In this document: positions 1 to 11,300 of the stretch, piece after piece
Numbering within the stretch: position 1 is the stretch's first letter
Layout: each line of letters begins with the position of its first letter
From: Gammaproteobacteria bacterium
Lineage (GTDB): Bacteria; Pseudomonadota; Gammaproteobacteria; SZUA-140
Assembly: GCA_021648525.1 (NCBI GenBank)
Contig: JAKISP010000023.1
Span: 1-58,182 of the forward strand
DNA length: 58,182 nt
Reading direction: 5' to 3'
Translations under genes and position numbers: made by a program
Notes under the pieces: generated by a model
The model's database searches: none
Seen by the model: the letters and a program-made list of their open reading frames with translations, nothing else
What the model was told of the DNA's origin: nothing

Positions 1-97
1 CAGTAAATAAGCTTCATTAACAGGCCGGATATACGACCGCAATCCTGTTCCTGTTATTTATATCACAAAGATTGCAAAACGGGGGGAGACCATATAC

Positions 98-166
98 GGG
101 CTGAGCTTCCAGCGAAACCCGGGGAGTGTGGCACTGTCTTCCCGGGTTTCGCCTAAGGCTCAGCCC
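98..166. repeat. REP-like imperfect palindrome with 26-bp arms
   Basis: The arms at 98-123 and 141-166 are inverted copies that match except for a 5-base patch near the middle, separated by a 17-base loop. The right arm and the following bases (through about 175) read as the cccgggtttcgc...agcccgggctac type of dispersed palindrome common in gammaproteobacterial intergenic DNA. The right arm overlaps the 3' end of the minus-strand kinase gene and contains its stop codon (153-155). The RNA hairpin may also serve as that gene's transcription end, although no T-run follows. The element class is inferred from its look; genome-wide copy number is not visible here. Confidence 0.75.
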
Positions 167-1712
167 GGGCTACATTTATTATTTTTTTGCAGGCTTGTGG
201 GATATCAACTGCTTTGCCTGAATCTATTGTTACTGTGTTTAATCGCTCATCCTCATTTAGCGGTTCCTGTGTTTTTATCTGGTGTTCCAGTACAGAAACA
301 TCTGCTTCGGATGGGTCATCGCCTTTTTCATTGCGTTCGATTATCCATTGGCGTAACAATGTTTCTTCGGCGTGAAAATGAAGGATGACAAATGGTACGT
401 TGAGTTCACTGGCGATGGTCTTGAACTGCTGCCGCTGCGTCTGTTTTAAAAACGTTGCATCAATGATGACTGGATAGCCGCCTGACGTGACCGCTTGTGC
501 GATTGTTGCGAGTCGTTGATAGGTGGCATCACTTGAAGTGGCACTATAGAGTTCGCCCCCGAGGGTTGATTTGCTGCGTGCATCCGTACTCAATCCATAC
601 AACCGTTTACGTTCAACATCTGAGCGCACTCGAATCGCGCCGAGTTGTTCGAGGATTAGTTGTGAGATACAGCTTTTGCCTGAACCCGAAAGCCCATGGG
701 TAATCATCAAGGGCGTTGCATGTTGTTCTATGTATGAGAGTGCCAGGTTGAGGTAACGCTGGTACTGCTCAAAATGGCCATTATCTGAATGTTGTGCATA
801 TTGAATCGCAGCCACCTTGGCGCGCACCATTGCACGGTAAACCAGGTAGAGTCGCAACAGTGGCACACCAGCATAGTCACCGCTCTGTTGTAGCCATGCG
901 TTTAGAAAGCGAAAACCGAAACCGCTTTTACTATGGGCATCAAGATCCATCATCATAAAGGCGACATCGCTGATCTGATCGATCCAGCGAAGTTCGGGGT
1001 TGAACTCAAGGCAATCAAATAGCATTACTCGGTTTTGATAGCGGGTGACATTGGCGAGGTGCAGGTCACCGTGGCATTCACGGATAAAGCCGTCTCGTTT
1101 TCTGTTTTCTAATGCGAGTGTTAGTCGTACCAGCTCATCGCTTGTCCACTGTTGTAGCTGTTCGAGCGGTTGGGGTTCAATATTGCTAGATAGGGCGGCA
1201 GTAATCTGGCTGAAGTTCTCCAGCATCGGTTTGCGAATCGTATCAATGGTGCCATAGGTGGCATTGGCATTCGCCCCATCGAGTGATTGATGAAAGCTGG
1301 CTACGCGGGTGGCAAGCTCATCGACATGCTGGTTGGTGAACTTACTTTGTTTGATCAACTGATCAAATTCCATTCCCGTTTCAAACTGGCGCATTTTGAC
1401 TGCGTATTCGACCACCTCTCCATCGCCATTCAACTGTGGGCTGTTGAACGAGCCGGTGATTGCCACCACATCGAGATAGACCTCATCAGCAAGGCGTTTG
1501 TTCAAACGGATCTCTTCTTCGCACACATGGCGGCGTTTTTCGAGTGTTGAGAAGTCGAGAAAACCGAGATCGAGCGGTTTTTTGATCTTGTAGGCGTAGT
1601 CGCCAGTTAACAGTACCCATGCGCAATGGGTCTCGATCAGCTCAAATTTGTTGACGGGATGATCGTAAATTGCCTTGTTTTGCAGTGCGGTGATCAGTGG
1701 GGACGAATCCAT
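153..1712 (-). CDS. Aminoglycoside phosphotransferase-like / P-loop kinase fusion protein
   Basis: A 519-residue two-domain protein. The N-terminal half is an aminoglycoside-phosphotransferase/ChoK-type kinase fold (COG2187-like): it has the ATP-site Lys region GDYAYKIKK near residue 37 and the catalytic HGDLHLAN loop at 214-221. The C-terminal part (about 335 on) is a P-loop small-molecule kinase (COG0645-like) with GLSGSGKS at 340-347. The substrate is unknown. I start at the ATG at 1712, which has GGAG 8 bases upstream; a TTG two codons earlier is less likely. The gene stands alone, divergent from the 1836 gene. Its last six codons and its stop fall in or beside the palindromic repeat, so the native C-terminus may have been replaced. 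Domain calls are firm; the function is open. Confidence 0.85.
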   Translation of the reverse strand: MDSSPLITALQNKAIYDHPVNKFELIETHCAWVLLTGDYAYKIKKPLDLGFLDFSTLEKRRHVCEEEIRLNKRLADEVYLDVVAITGSFNSPQLNGDGEVVEYAVKMRQFETGMEFDQLIKQSKFTNQHVDELATRVASFHQSLDGANANATYGTIDTIRKPMLENFSQITAALSSNIEPQPLEQLQQWTSDELVRLTLALENRKRDGFIRECHGDLHLANVTRYQNRVMLFDCLEFNPELRWIDQISDVAFMMMDLDAHSKSGFGFRFLNAWLQQSGDYAGVPLLRLYLVYRAMVRAKVAAIQYAQHSDNGHFEQYQRYLNLALSYIEQHATPLMITHGLSGSGKSCISQLILEQLGAIRVRSDVERKRLYGLSTDARSKSTLGGELYSATSSDATYQRLATIAQAVTSGGYPVIIDATFLKQTQRQQFKTIASELNVPFVILHFHAEETLLRQWIIERNEKGDDPSEADVSVLEHQIKTQEPLNEDERLNTVTIDSGKAVDIPQACKKIINVARAEP

Positions 1713-1835
1713 TCTCAACTCCAGTACTGGGTACTCATGTTGATATTATATAAATAATTGAAAAATAGTGTTTATTTGTTTTAAATGTTGAGTAAAATGA
1801 CCAATAATCTATAACAAAATGAGGTTCTGGGTTCT

Positions 1836-2348
1836 GTGGGTGTCTATTCGGTTGATAAACTGATCACTGAAGCGCGTCGCCTGGCGGCGGATTACCGCCG
1901 TGCGACCGGCAAGCCGCTCGCAGGTGTGAGTGGTGAGATCGCCCAGCATGACGCGATCCGGCTACTCGATCTTGAACTCTGTAATCCACCTATTGCGGGT
2001 TGTGATGCCATCGGTAACAGTGGCTCACGCAAGGGCAAAAAGGTACAGATCAAGGGCCGCACTATCTTTGATGAGGCCAAAACTGGCCAGCGTATCGGAC
2101 AGCTCAGGATGGAACAGGAGTGGGACCTGGTGGTGCTGGTATTGCTCGACGAAGAACTTGAGACCTTTGAGGTCTATGAAGCACCACGCGAAGTGTTGAA
2201 AGAGGCGATGGAGGAGGGTGGCTCCAGTAAGCGTGCCAAACGCGGTGCGATGTCAGTCGCTAAATTCAAAATTATTAGTCGCCTCGTCTGGACGCGCGAA
2301 AATGGCCTCGAAGACGATGAGTCGTGGGATAATCAGGCCGACGGTTAA
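1836..2348 (+). CDS. Small hypothetical protein, DUF6998-like
   Basis: A 170-residue soluble protein without signal peptide or membrane segment. Its N-terminal part (ARRLAADYRRATGKPLAGV, then GEIAQHDAIRLLDLEL near 31-48) and the later VQIKGRT segment near 71 resemble a widespread uncharacterised bacterial family that I know as DUF6998; this match is from memory and is tentative. The KGR core followed by an acidic/aromatic region recalls nuclease-like folds, but I see no complete catalytic motif. The start is GTG at 1836 with GAGG about 11 bases upstream; an earlier ATG at 1819 is out of frame. It lies 50 bases upstream of the helicase gene in the same direction, so co-transcription is possible. 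Confidence 0.7.
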   Translation: MGVYSVDKLITEARRLAADYRRATGKPLAGVSGEIAQHDAIRLLDLELCNPPIAGCDAIGNSGSRKGKKVQIKGRTIFDEAKTGQRIGQLRMEQEWDLVVLVLLDEELETFEVYEAPREVLKEAMEEGGSSKRAKRGAMSVAKFKIISRLVWTRENGLEDDESWDNQADG

Positions 2349-2398
2349 TACTGCTCTGGTCGTATCCCCAATTCTCCTATTTATCACTAAGTTAAGTC

Positions 2399-4357
2399 AT
2401 GTCTATTTTTTCCGATCTTAAAAGCGCAGGCGAGCTGCTGGGTGCCGATGGCCCGTTTGCGTACCATATCGATGGCTTTGCGCCGCGTATTCAGCAGCAG
2501 CAGATGAGCGATGCGGTTGAACAGGCGCTCGACAATCAATCGGTGCTGGTGTGTGAGGCCGGTACCGGTACCGGTAAGACCTTCGCCTATCTGGTGCCCG
2601 CACTCCGTTTTGGTAAGCGGGTGATTATTTCTACTGGGACAAAAACGCTACAGGACCAGCTATTCCACCGTGACCTGCCGACGGTGCAAAAGGCGCTGGC
2701 AATCCCCGCACGAGTGACGATGCTGAAAGGGCGTAGCAACTATCTCTGTAACCATCGGCTGGATCTGTTGGAGCACTCTGGTACGGCGCATGCCAAACAT
2801 CTGCTGGATGACTTTCAAGCGATTCGTCAGTGGGCAGGTAAAACCAGTACCGGTGATGTGGCTGAGATTACTGGCATTGATGACGATGCACCGATCTGGC
2901 CGCAGGTGACATCGACTAGCGAGAACTGTCTTGGCCAGGAGTGCAATGTGTTTAGTGATTGCCATGTGGTGAAAGCACGTAAGCGTGCACAAGAGGCGGA
3001 CGTGGTGGTGATCAATCATCATCTACTGTTTTCTGACATGGTGCTAAGAGAAGAGGGCTTTGGTGAATTGTTGCCGAGTGCAGATGCCTTTATCATCGAT
3101 GAAGCGCATCAGCTGCCGGAGATTGCCTCCAATTTTTTTGGTCAATTCCTCAGCGGACGACAGTTATTAGACCTTGGGCGTGATGTGATCGCCGAGCAGG
3201 TCAATGAAGCGGGTGATATGCCAGCGCTAGCGAGAATGGCGCAGGATCTTGAAAAAGCACTGTATGATTTTCGCCTCGCGCTAGGCATGAAAAAACAGCG
3301 TGCACCGTGGAGTGAGTTGCGTGATCTGCCTGCAGTAAAGGCTGGCATGGAAGAGATAGAAACACAGCTGCAACAATTATCAGACCAGCTAGAAGAGGCG
3401 GCGGTGCGGGGTAAGGGGCTTGAGAGTTGCTGGCAACGTAGTCTTGAGTTAATACATCGTCTGCAGGCATTTAGTCTGGCCGGAGAGGAGGAGCGTATTC
3501 AGTGGTATGAAACCACGCGCCGTTCTTTTATGTTGCATGATACACCGATGAATATCGCCGAGACCTTTGATAAACATGCAAAGCGTTACAACAGTGCCTG
3601 GGTCTATACCTCTGCAACACTGGCGGTGGGGGATAACTTTGATCACTTTACCAGGCGTCTAGGGGTTGAGAATGCCGAGACCGCGCGTTGGGATAGCCCC
3701 TTTAATTTTCGTGATAATAGCGTGCTCTATCTGCCAGAAAATCTACCAGAACCCAATTCACCACAGCATGTGGAGGCCGTGGTGGATAAAGCGTTGCCGA
3801 TATTAGAGGCGTGTGATGGCGGTGCCTTTATGCTATTCACCAGCCATCGTGCACTACGACGTGCGGCGGAGCTGCTGGAAGAGAAGGGGTTTGAAGCGCC
3901 GCTATTGATTCAGGGGAGTTCACCGCGTAATGAGCTGCTCGATACCTTTCGTCGCCTCGGCAATGCGGTGTTGCTGGGTACCAGCAGTTTTTGGGAAGGG
4001 GTTGATGTACGAGGTGAAGCGCTCTCCTGTGTCGTCATCGATAAGCTACCGTTTGTGACCCCCGATGATCCGGTGTTGCAGGCAAGGATGGATGCGTTAA
4101 AGAAAAATGGCGGCAATCCATTTCGAGACTTCCTTTTACCCAACGCAGTGATTACCCTTAAACAGGGCGCGGGTCGTTTGATTCGTGACGTGAATGATCG
4201 CGGTATTTTGATGATCTGTGACCCACGCCTGGTGACTAAATCTTACGGTAAAACCTTTTTGAAAGACCTGCCGCCGATGCGTCGCACACGTGATGAATCA
4301 AAAGTGGTTGGTTTTTGTGGTGCGATGAAAAAAAGAAGAGAAACGGATCAGCAATGA
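2399..4357 (+). CDS. yoaA: ATP-dependent DNA helicase, YoaA/DinG family (XPD-like)
   Basis: A 652-residue superfamily 2 helicase with 5'-3' polarity expected from its family. Visible motifs are Walker A EAGTGTGKT at 53-61, four Fe-S cluster cysteines at C117, C177, C182 and C188, and the DEAH box at 234-237. Motif VI-like QGAGRLIR occurs near the C-terminus. The cysteine spacing and length fit the YoaA branch rather than the longer exonuclease-fused DinG. In E. coli YoaA works with the polymerase III chi subunit in repair of stalled replication; that role is family knowledge. The stop overlaps the tsaB start (ATGA), so the two are translationally coupled, an arrangement also known in other gammaproteobacteria. 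Confidence 0.93.
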   Translation: MSIFSDLKSAGELLGADGPFAYHIDGFAPRIQQQQMSDAVEQALDNQSVLVCEAGTGTGKTFAYLVPALRFGKRVIISTGTKTLQDQLFHRDLPTVQKALAIPARVTMLKGRSNYLCNHRLDLLEHSGTAHAKHLLDDFQAIRQWAGKTSTGDVAEITGIDDDAPIWPQVTSTSENCLGQECNVFSDCHVVKARKRAQEADVVVINHHLLFSDMVLREEGFGELLPSADAFIIDEAHQLPEIASNFFGQFLSGRQLLDLGRDVIAEQVNEAGDMPALARMAQDLEKALYDFRLALGMKKQRAPWSELRDLPAVKAGMEEIETQLQQLSDQLEEAAVRGKGLESCWQRSLELIHRLQAFSLAGEEERIQWYETTRRSFMLHDTPMNIAETFDKHAKRYNSAWVYTSATLAVGDNFDHFTRRLGVENAETARWDSPFNFRDNSVLYLPENLPEPNSPQHVEAVVDKALPILEACDGGAFMLFTSHRALRRAAELLEEKGFEAPLLIQGSSPRNELLDTFRRLGNAVLLGTSSFWEGVDVRGEALSCVVIDKLPFVTPDDPVLQARMDALKKNGGNPFRDFLLPNAVITLKQGAGRLIRDVNDRGILMICDPRLVTKSYGKTFLKDLPPMRRTRDESKVVGFCGAMKKRRETDQQ

Positions 4358-5037
4358 AACTACTCGCAATTGATACCTCTACTGAGGCCTGTTCAGCCGC
4401 GCTCTTCATCGATGGTGAAATCAGTGAACGTTACGAGATAGCACCACGTAAACATGCCGAGTTGATTCTGCCAATGATTGATAAGCTGCTAGTGGATGCT
4501 GGTTGCACGTTGGGGCAGATGGATGCAATCGCCTTTGGGAGAGGCCCTGGTGCCTTTACCGGTGTGCGTATTGGAACTGGCGTGGTGCAGGGATTGGCAT
4601 TTTCGATTGATCGTCCGGTGGTGGCTGTTTCATCACTGGCGGCGATGGCCTATGGTGCGATGGTAGAATATCAGGTAGATAATGTGCTAGCTGGTATCGA
4701 TGCGCGCATGGCTGAGGTCTATTGGGCTGTTTATCAACGCAGTGCGAGTGGTGGGATGAAACTGCTGGATGACGAGTGTGTCTGTAAACCTGATGAGACG
4801 TTTATCCCTGAATCGGGTAATTGGGTTGGTGTGGGTACCGCATGGCAAACTTATGGTGATGAGCTAACGGCTCGATACGATGGCTTGCTCGGTGAATCTC
4901 ACTTAGCGGTGTTTCCGAAAGCTCGCGATGTTGCAGCGCTTGGTGTTATCGGTTTTGAAGCGGGAGAAGCCGTGAATGCGGATGAGGCGCAGCCGGTTTA
5001 TTTGCGTAACAATGTAGCGAAGAAGAAGTCTAGTTAA
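4354..5037 (+). CDS. tsaB: tRNA threonylcarbamoyladenosine biosynthesis protein TsaB
   Basis: A 227-residue protein of the ASKHA fold, partner of TsaD and TsaE in making t6A37 on ANN-decoding tRNAs. The N-terminus MKLLAIDTSTEACSAAL and the FGRGPGAFTGVRIG signature near 67 identify it. I chose the ATG at 4354, which overlaps the helicase stop codon and gives the family N-terminus; an upstream in-frame ATG at 4315 would add 13 residues of helicase-overlapping nonsense. TsaB is catalytically inactive by itself and scaffolds TsaD. A short hairpin with arms CCGAT/ATCGG follows the stop. Confidence 0.95.
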   Translation: MKLLAIDTSTEACSAALFIDGEISERYEIAPRKHAELILPMIDKLLVDAGCTLGQMDAIAFGRGPGAFTGVRIGTGVVQGLAFSIDRPVVAVSSLAAMAYGAMVEYQVDNVLAGIDARMAEVYWAVYQRSASGGMKLLDDECVCKPDETFIPESGNWVGVGTAWQTYGDELTARYDGLLGESHLAVFPKARDVAALGVIGFEAGEAVNADEAQPVYLRNNVAKKKSS

Positions 5038-5191
5038 CCGATTTAGTCATCGGTAGAACTACATGAGTGTTATACGAATCACGAGCAAGTCTAACCGCTG
5101 TATGGGCCATTTATGCCTTGCTGGAATGAAAATTAGTTCTCGTGTAAAGGTATCTCTCAATTTAGAATGGTACATAACCCGCCTGCGTATG

Positions 5192-5209
5192 ACTGTAAAA
5201 TTTTACAGT
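5192..5209. promoter_or_regulatory. Perfect 18-bp palindrome upstream of the giant RHS gene
   Basis: ACTGTAAAATTTTACAGT reads the same on both strands, and lies 124 bases before the start codon of the large secreted protein. It is in an AT-rich 295-base gap with no gene that I can support. The symmetry and position suit a dimeric regulator site; which protein binds is unknown. The rest of the gap holds only a short ORF without codon character. Confidence 0.45.
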
Positions 5210-5236
5210 ATATCTTCCTGGTTTTTTATGCTGTTA

Positions 5237-5261
5237 TTGTTGTGACTAATTATCACAACAA
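5237..5261. promoter_or_regulatory. 9-bp inverted repeat with 7-bp spacer upstream of the giant RHS gene
   Basis: TTGTTGTGA (5237-5245) and TCACAACAA (5253-5261) are perfect inverse complements around a 7-base AT-rich spacer. The element lies 71 bases upstream of the start codon and 27 bases after the 18-bp palindrome. It could be an operator or an mRNA hairpin in the leader; the sequence cannot tell which. The TGTGA-N-TCACA core spacing is unlike the Crp consensus. Confidence 0.45.
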
Positions 5262-5332
5262 TCATTTTCTATCGGCCAGATCCAGGGACGGATTCAGACG
5301 GTGTAGTATTTGAACCTGGGGCGTAGCGCTTT

Positions 5333-8300
5333 ATGAGTAGCAGAGCAAGTAATCCGCTGTTAATGGCGAAGCTGTTTTTTTCTTTGCCGATGGTGTGTAT
5401 CCGTAGGGTATTTCATCCACTGGGCATCATGTTGTTTTGCTCTCTCTTAACTGCTGCATCGTTAGCCTCGGCTGTAGAAGTGCCACTCGGCGGAAAACCG
5501 CAGGCCGTTGTTATCAACCCTGGCACCAACCAGGTGCTGGTCGTCGTCAAAGAGAGCCAGGCACTTGAGGTCATCGATCTGGCCAGTCAGAACAGCGTTG
5601 CAACCATCGTACTCGGGGAAAAGCCCACCAACATTGCGCTCAATCTCGCCACTAGCACGGCTGTTATCACGCATAAAAAAAGTGATTCTGTTAGCTTTAT
5701 CGACCTCACTTCTTATGTGGTGATGGGAACACTGGTGGTGGGGAAAGATCCGCACGGCGTCGCCATCGACGCTGCCAGCAACCTCGCCATTGTGGCCAAC
5801 AAAAAAGCAGACACCGTCTCGCTTATTGATCTACAAACCTTCACCGTCATCAACACACTCGCGGTGGGCGAGCGCCCCAGTGCCGTGGCAGTCGATGATG
5901 GTGTGGCCATCGTCAGCAACGAAAAGAGCGACACCCTGAGCTTCATTGATCTCGCCACACAGACAGTCACCACCACCCTTCCTGTCGCAGAGAAACCGGG
6001 CGCGATAGCAGTCAATCCCCTGACGCGTATTGCCGTCATCACCCACGAAAAAAACAATCAGATCACCACTGTCGATCTCCCCACCCGGACAGTGCTAAAC
6101 ACCTTACCTGTCGGCGAAGAGCCCCAGGCGGTCGCAATCAACCCAGTAACCAATATCGCCCTGATTAGCAATGAGCACGACGACAGCCTCAGCGTCATCG
6201 ACCTAAGTGACCTGTCGATGCTCGGCACCCTTAGTACCGGCCGTAACCCCGTCGACGTTGCCATCGATGCCGATAACAACATTGCCGTAGTCGCCAACAA
6301 AAAAGGGCACTCCATCAGCATCATCGACCTCGCCACTGCCACCTATGCTATCTCGGCCCCGGTGGGGCACGACCCACACGGCGTCGCCATTCACCCCTCC
6401 CTGAATATCGCCGTCGTCGCCAATATGAAAGACGACACCGTCACGATTCTCTCACTGCCAGACGGCGCGACCACCGCCACCATTGCCGTCGGCAAAAAGC
6501 CCCGCAGTGTCGCAATCCATACCGCGCGCAATGAAGCGCTGGTGAGTCAACGAAAAGATGACACGCTGGCAGTCATCGACCTCATTACCCACCAGGTCGT
6601 CGCCACCATCCCCGTTGGAAAAGGCCCCAGAGGGATCGTTATTGATGAAAGTGGCAATACTGCCATTGTTGCCAACAAAAAAGAGAACACCCTGAGTGTC
6701 ATCGATATCGAGACACGAACAGTAACGGCTACTATTCCCGTCGGCAAAGATCCCGTCGATGTCGCCCTGCACCCCGCACCAAACACAATACTCGTCGTCA
6801 ACAAAAAGGATGACACCCTTCAAATCATCGATCTTAATAGCGGCACGATCACCGCAACAATTGCGACCGGCAGGCAACCGCGCGCAGTGGCTGTGAGCAC
6901 TGCCCTCAACACAGAGTACCCGCAGGGTGTCGCCGTGGTCGCCAATAAAAAAGATGACAACCTGATGCTGTTTGATCTTTCCGATAACAGTGTCATCGCC
7001 ACCATTCCAGTTGGCAAAGCCCCCAGAGACCTCGTGATACGAGAAACAGATGGCCACGTGCTAGTGGTTAACAAAGGCGACAACACCGTCTCGGTCGTTG
7101 ACCTCACCACACAAAATGTCACCGAAACCCTGCCCGTCGGCAATACCCCCTTTGCCGTCGCCATCCATCCCGACACAGGGCAGGGCATCGTAACCAACGA
7201 ACACAGTGATGATATCTCGCTACTGAATTTCACCGCCACAGACAACACCGCCCCGACCATCATCGCCACGCTCTCCATACCCGCCAACGCAGCGGGATGG
7301 CACCAGCAAGATGTAACAGTAACCTTTACCTGTAGCGACGAGGGTTCAGGGATTGATGTCTGCCCCGCCCCTGTCACTGTCTCAACAGAAGCGGCAGGGC
7401 AGGTTACCAGTGGCACTGCGACAGACCTGGCGGGCAACAGCGTCTCAACCGCCATCACCCTCAATCTGGACAAAACTGCGCCCACCATCACAACCGGCAT
7501 CACACCACTCGCCAATGCTGCAGGCTGGCACAACACCGCCGTCACCGTCTCCTTCACCTGTGCGGATAGCCTCAGCGGCACCGCCGGCTGCCCGACACCC
7601 ATGATCATTAGCAGTGATGGAGCAGGGCAGGTAGTTAACGGCACCGTCACGGATGTGGCAGGCAACAGTGCCACCACCTCAATTACACTCAAACTCGACA
7701 CCATGCCGCCGACGATCACGACCAGCGTCACCCCCACGGCCAACGCAGCTGGTTGGTACAATGAGGATGTCAGCATCACTTTTACCTGTGCAGATACAGA
7801 CAGTGGTGCGGCGGATTGCCCAATACCAGTCACAGTAAACACCGAAGGAGCCGGGCAAATTGTTAACGGCACCGCCACCGACCTGGCAGGTAACAGTGCC
7901 ACCACATCTGTGACCCTCAATCTGGATAAAACAGCGCCTGCTATTCAGATCACATCACCAAGTGATGGCGCAACCGTCACAGATGCTTTATTGCTGATCA
8001 CTGGCACCGTGAGTGACTCCAATCCAGTGTCATCAGTCACCATCAACGGGGTTGCCGTCACGCTTGATGGCAGTGGTGCTTTTACCCACACAGTGACACT
8101 GGTTGCGGGGGCAAATACAGTGACAGTGCAGGCTGTTGATGTGGCAGATAACAGTAGCAATGCCGTTGCTAATGTCACACTAACGTCCAATCAACCGCCC
8201 ACCATTATTTCTATTCCTGTGACTGACGCAATAGAGGATAGCCTCTATCGCTATGATGTTGATGCCAGTGACCCTGATGTTGGAGCGCTGTTGAGCTACT

Positions 8301-11300
8301 TGCTCATCATAGCCCCTGCTGGCATGGTGGTTGATGCTGTTAGTGGACTTATCCAGTGGTCACCCAGCACGGCAGATGTGGGTGATCACAGTGTCACCGT
8401 GCGGGTGGTTGATAGTGCCGGTGGGGAAGATACACAGCTCTTTGTCGTCACAGTATCGGCAGCAAGCAGTGGCGAACCATTACCGCCAGACCCTGCCACC
8501 CTAGCGCCGGCGCTCGCCCCGACTGTCGTGACTACCCTGCAAAATGCCACCGCCTTTCTCTACAGCGGGACAGACCCGATCCAGATGGGTGTTGTACTCG
8601 GCACCATCGAAGCGCGCCGTGTGGCGGTGGTACGTGGCAAAGTCAAGGGGCGAGATAATCTTCCGTTGAGTGGTGTCACCCTGACGATCAAAAACCATCC
8701 TGAATTTGGTCAAACTCTGAGCCGTGGCGATGGCATGTTCGACATGGCGCTCAACGGTGGTGGTTTGCTCACCATCAATTATGAAAAAGCAGGGTATCTG
8801 CCGGTACAACGTCAGGTCAACGCCCCGTGGCAGGATTACATCTGGGCAGATGATGTGGTGATGATCGCGCTGGATAGTGCAGTTACAACGATTGACCTCT
8901 CATCCACCACCGCGATGCAGGTGGCACAGGGGAATCCGGTGACCGATATTGACGGCACCCGTCAGGCCACCATGCTTTTCCCACAGGGTACCAACGCCAC
9001 CATGACTCTGCCGGATGGCACTACCCAGGCGCTCACGACAGTCAATGTCCGCGCCACCGAATACACCGTGGGTGACAATGGTCCCGCCGCCATGCCGGGC
9101 GAATTGCCCGCCACCAGTGCATATACCTACGCGGTTGAACTCTCCGTCGATGAAGCGATCGCAGTTGGGGCCTCGCGCGTTGATTTTAGTCAGCCTGTGC
9201 CGTTCTATGTCGACAATTTCCTCGACTTCCCCGTTGGCGAGGCCGTTCCCGCCGGTTGGTATGACCGCGAAAAGGCCGCCTGGATACCCTCCGACAATGG
9301 CCGCATCATCGCTATTCTCGCGATTACCAATGGCATGGCTGACCTGGATATGGATGGCAGTGGCACTGCCGCAGATGGAATCCAGCTCACCGCGCTGGGT
9401 ATTACGGATGTTGAGCGTGTACGGCTTGCAGGTCTGTACGCGGTAGGGAAAAGCCTCTGGCGGACACCCATCACCCATTTTACCCCATGGGACATGAATT
9501 GGCCCTGGGGGCCGCCACCAGATGCGACCCCGCCACCGCCACCACCCCCTGAAGCTACGCCGCCGGATGATGACGAAGACTGTCTGGAAGGCTGCATTAT
9601 CCAGCCGCAGAGCCAGTCACTGGGTGAAAAACTGCCTGTTATTGGTACACCCTTTAGTTTGTACTACCAGAGTGAACGCATGCCGGGTTACGAGGCAGCA
9701 CGCATCCTGACTATTCCGCTGTCTGGCGATACCGTGCCGGACAGCCTGCAGGCCATTGAACTTACCATTGATGTGGCAGGCCAGCGTTACCAGCAGACAT
9801 TTCCAGCCATGCCTGATCAGAGCTACACCTTTGTCTGGGATGGCAAGGATGACTATGGGCGGCCGGTATCTCAGCAGAAAGCCACTATCAAAGTAGACTA
9901 TCTCTACCGGCTATTTTATTTTGGAACCGATTCTGCTGCCTTTGGTGCTGCCTTTGGGAGAGTCGGTAGAAGCGGTGGGCTTGCAATTGGTAACCGCGGT
10001 AGCCAGAGTATTAAGGTGCGTCAGCAGTGGACGAAGCAGCTGCATGGTATTGGCCAGTTGCCGCACTTGGCTGGCAGTGCGTTGGGTGGCTGGGGGATTA
10101 ATGACTACCATGCTTATGATCCCTCTGTGGAAAACCTCTACCGAGGTGACGGTTCGGTGCGGACTGCGCAGAGTAGAGCCCAAACGATTAGCACGGTGGC
10201 AGGGAGAGGGGGGCGCGGTTATAGCGGCGATGGCGGCCTCGCTACCCAGGCTAGATTTAATTCTCCATATAGCGTCGCGGTTGCTGCCGATGGCACTCTC
10301 TATATTGCAGACGATGATAATAATAGGATTCGTCGTGTTACGCCAGATGGGATCATTAGCACTGTGGTGGGTACAGGCGTGGCGGGGTACTCCGGCGACG
10401 GCGGTCCTGCCGACCAGGCGCAGTTGTCGGTTGTCAGAAATGTGGTGATTGGCTCTGATGGTAGTCTCTACATAGCGGATGTATTTAATGAACGTGTCCG
10501 CCGTGTCGATCCTGATGGGATCATCACCACCGTGGCAGGATCTGGGGGTTCAGGCGCTTATTCCGGTGATGGTGGCCCTGCCACTGAGGCTAAGCTTGAT
10601 CTCCACTCCAGCCCTGGCATGGCGTTGGGCCCTGATGGCAGTCTCTACATAGCGGATGTCTCTAATCATCGCGTCCGTCGTGTCGGCCCAGATGGCATTA
10701 TCACCACTGTGGCGGGCAGAAGTGTCTGGGGGTTTTCTGGTGATGGTGGCCCCGCTACTGAGGCATCGTTCCTCTTTCCCACTGGTATTGCACTGGCACC
10801 CGATGGCAGCCTCTATATTTCAGACAACCGGAATCATCGTATTCGCCGTGTTGCCGTTGACGGTATTGTGACCACAGTGGTCGGCACAGGCGTTCAGGGA
10901 TATGCAGGTGACGGTGGACCTGCCGTTCAGGCTCAATTACGGTTTCCCGCTGGGCTGGCCTTCGCGCCTGACGGTTACCTCTATATAGCGGATGCATCTA
11001 ATCAGCGTGTCCGCCGTGTCGGCCCTGATGGCATCATCACCACGGTAGCGGGGAGAGGCCCAGTAAGCAATCGTGATTATGGTGACGGTGGTCCTGCGGA
11101 TCAGTCTGGCTTAGAGGTCCCTTTCAACGTATCCCTGGGCCCCGACGGTAGTCTCTACATTTCAGATATATCTACATTTCGTAATAACGTCCGAAAAGTC
11201 GGTTCGACCCTGCCTGAACTGGGCGGGAGCGAATACTTGATTCCCTCCATCGACGGCACGCAGCTTTTCCACTTCGACGCGGACGGACGCCACCTGCGCA

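Noticed and set aside
5063-5245. 60-codon open frame upstream of the giant gene
   Set aside because: No family likeness or codon character, and it runs across the 18-bp palindrome; chance frame.
5480-7230. Regular repeats that could suggest a CRISPR or satellite array
   Set aside because: The period is about 126 bases with coding divergence at the third position, explained by protein propeller repeats.
6820-7920. Long open frame (366 codons) antisense to the propeller/Ig part of the giant gene
   Set aside because: It is a mirror of biased codons in the repeat region, has no ribosome site and no known motif; the plus-strand repeats are clear.
10190-11200. NHL repeats as a separate second gene
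   Set aside because: The reading frame is continuous through both borders with no start site or stop; part of the same protein.
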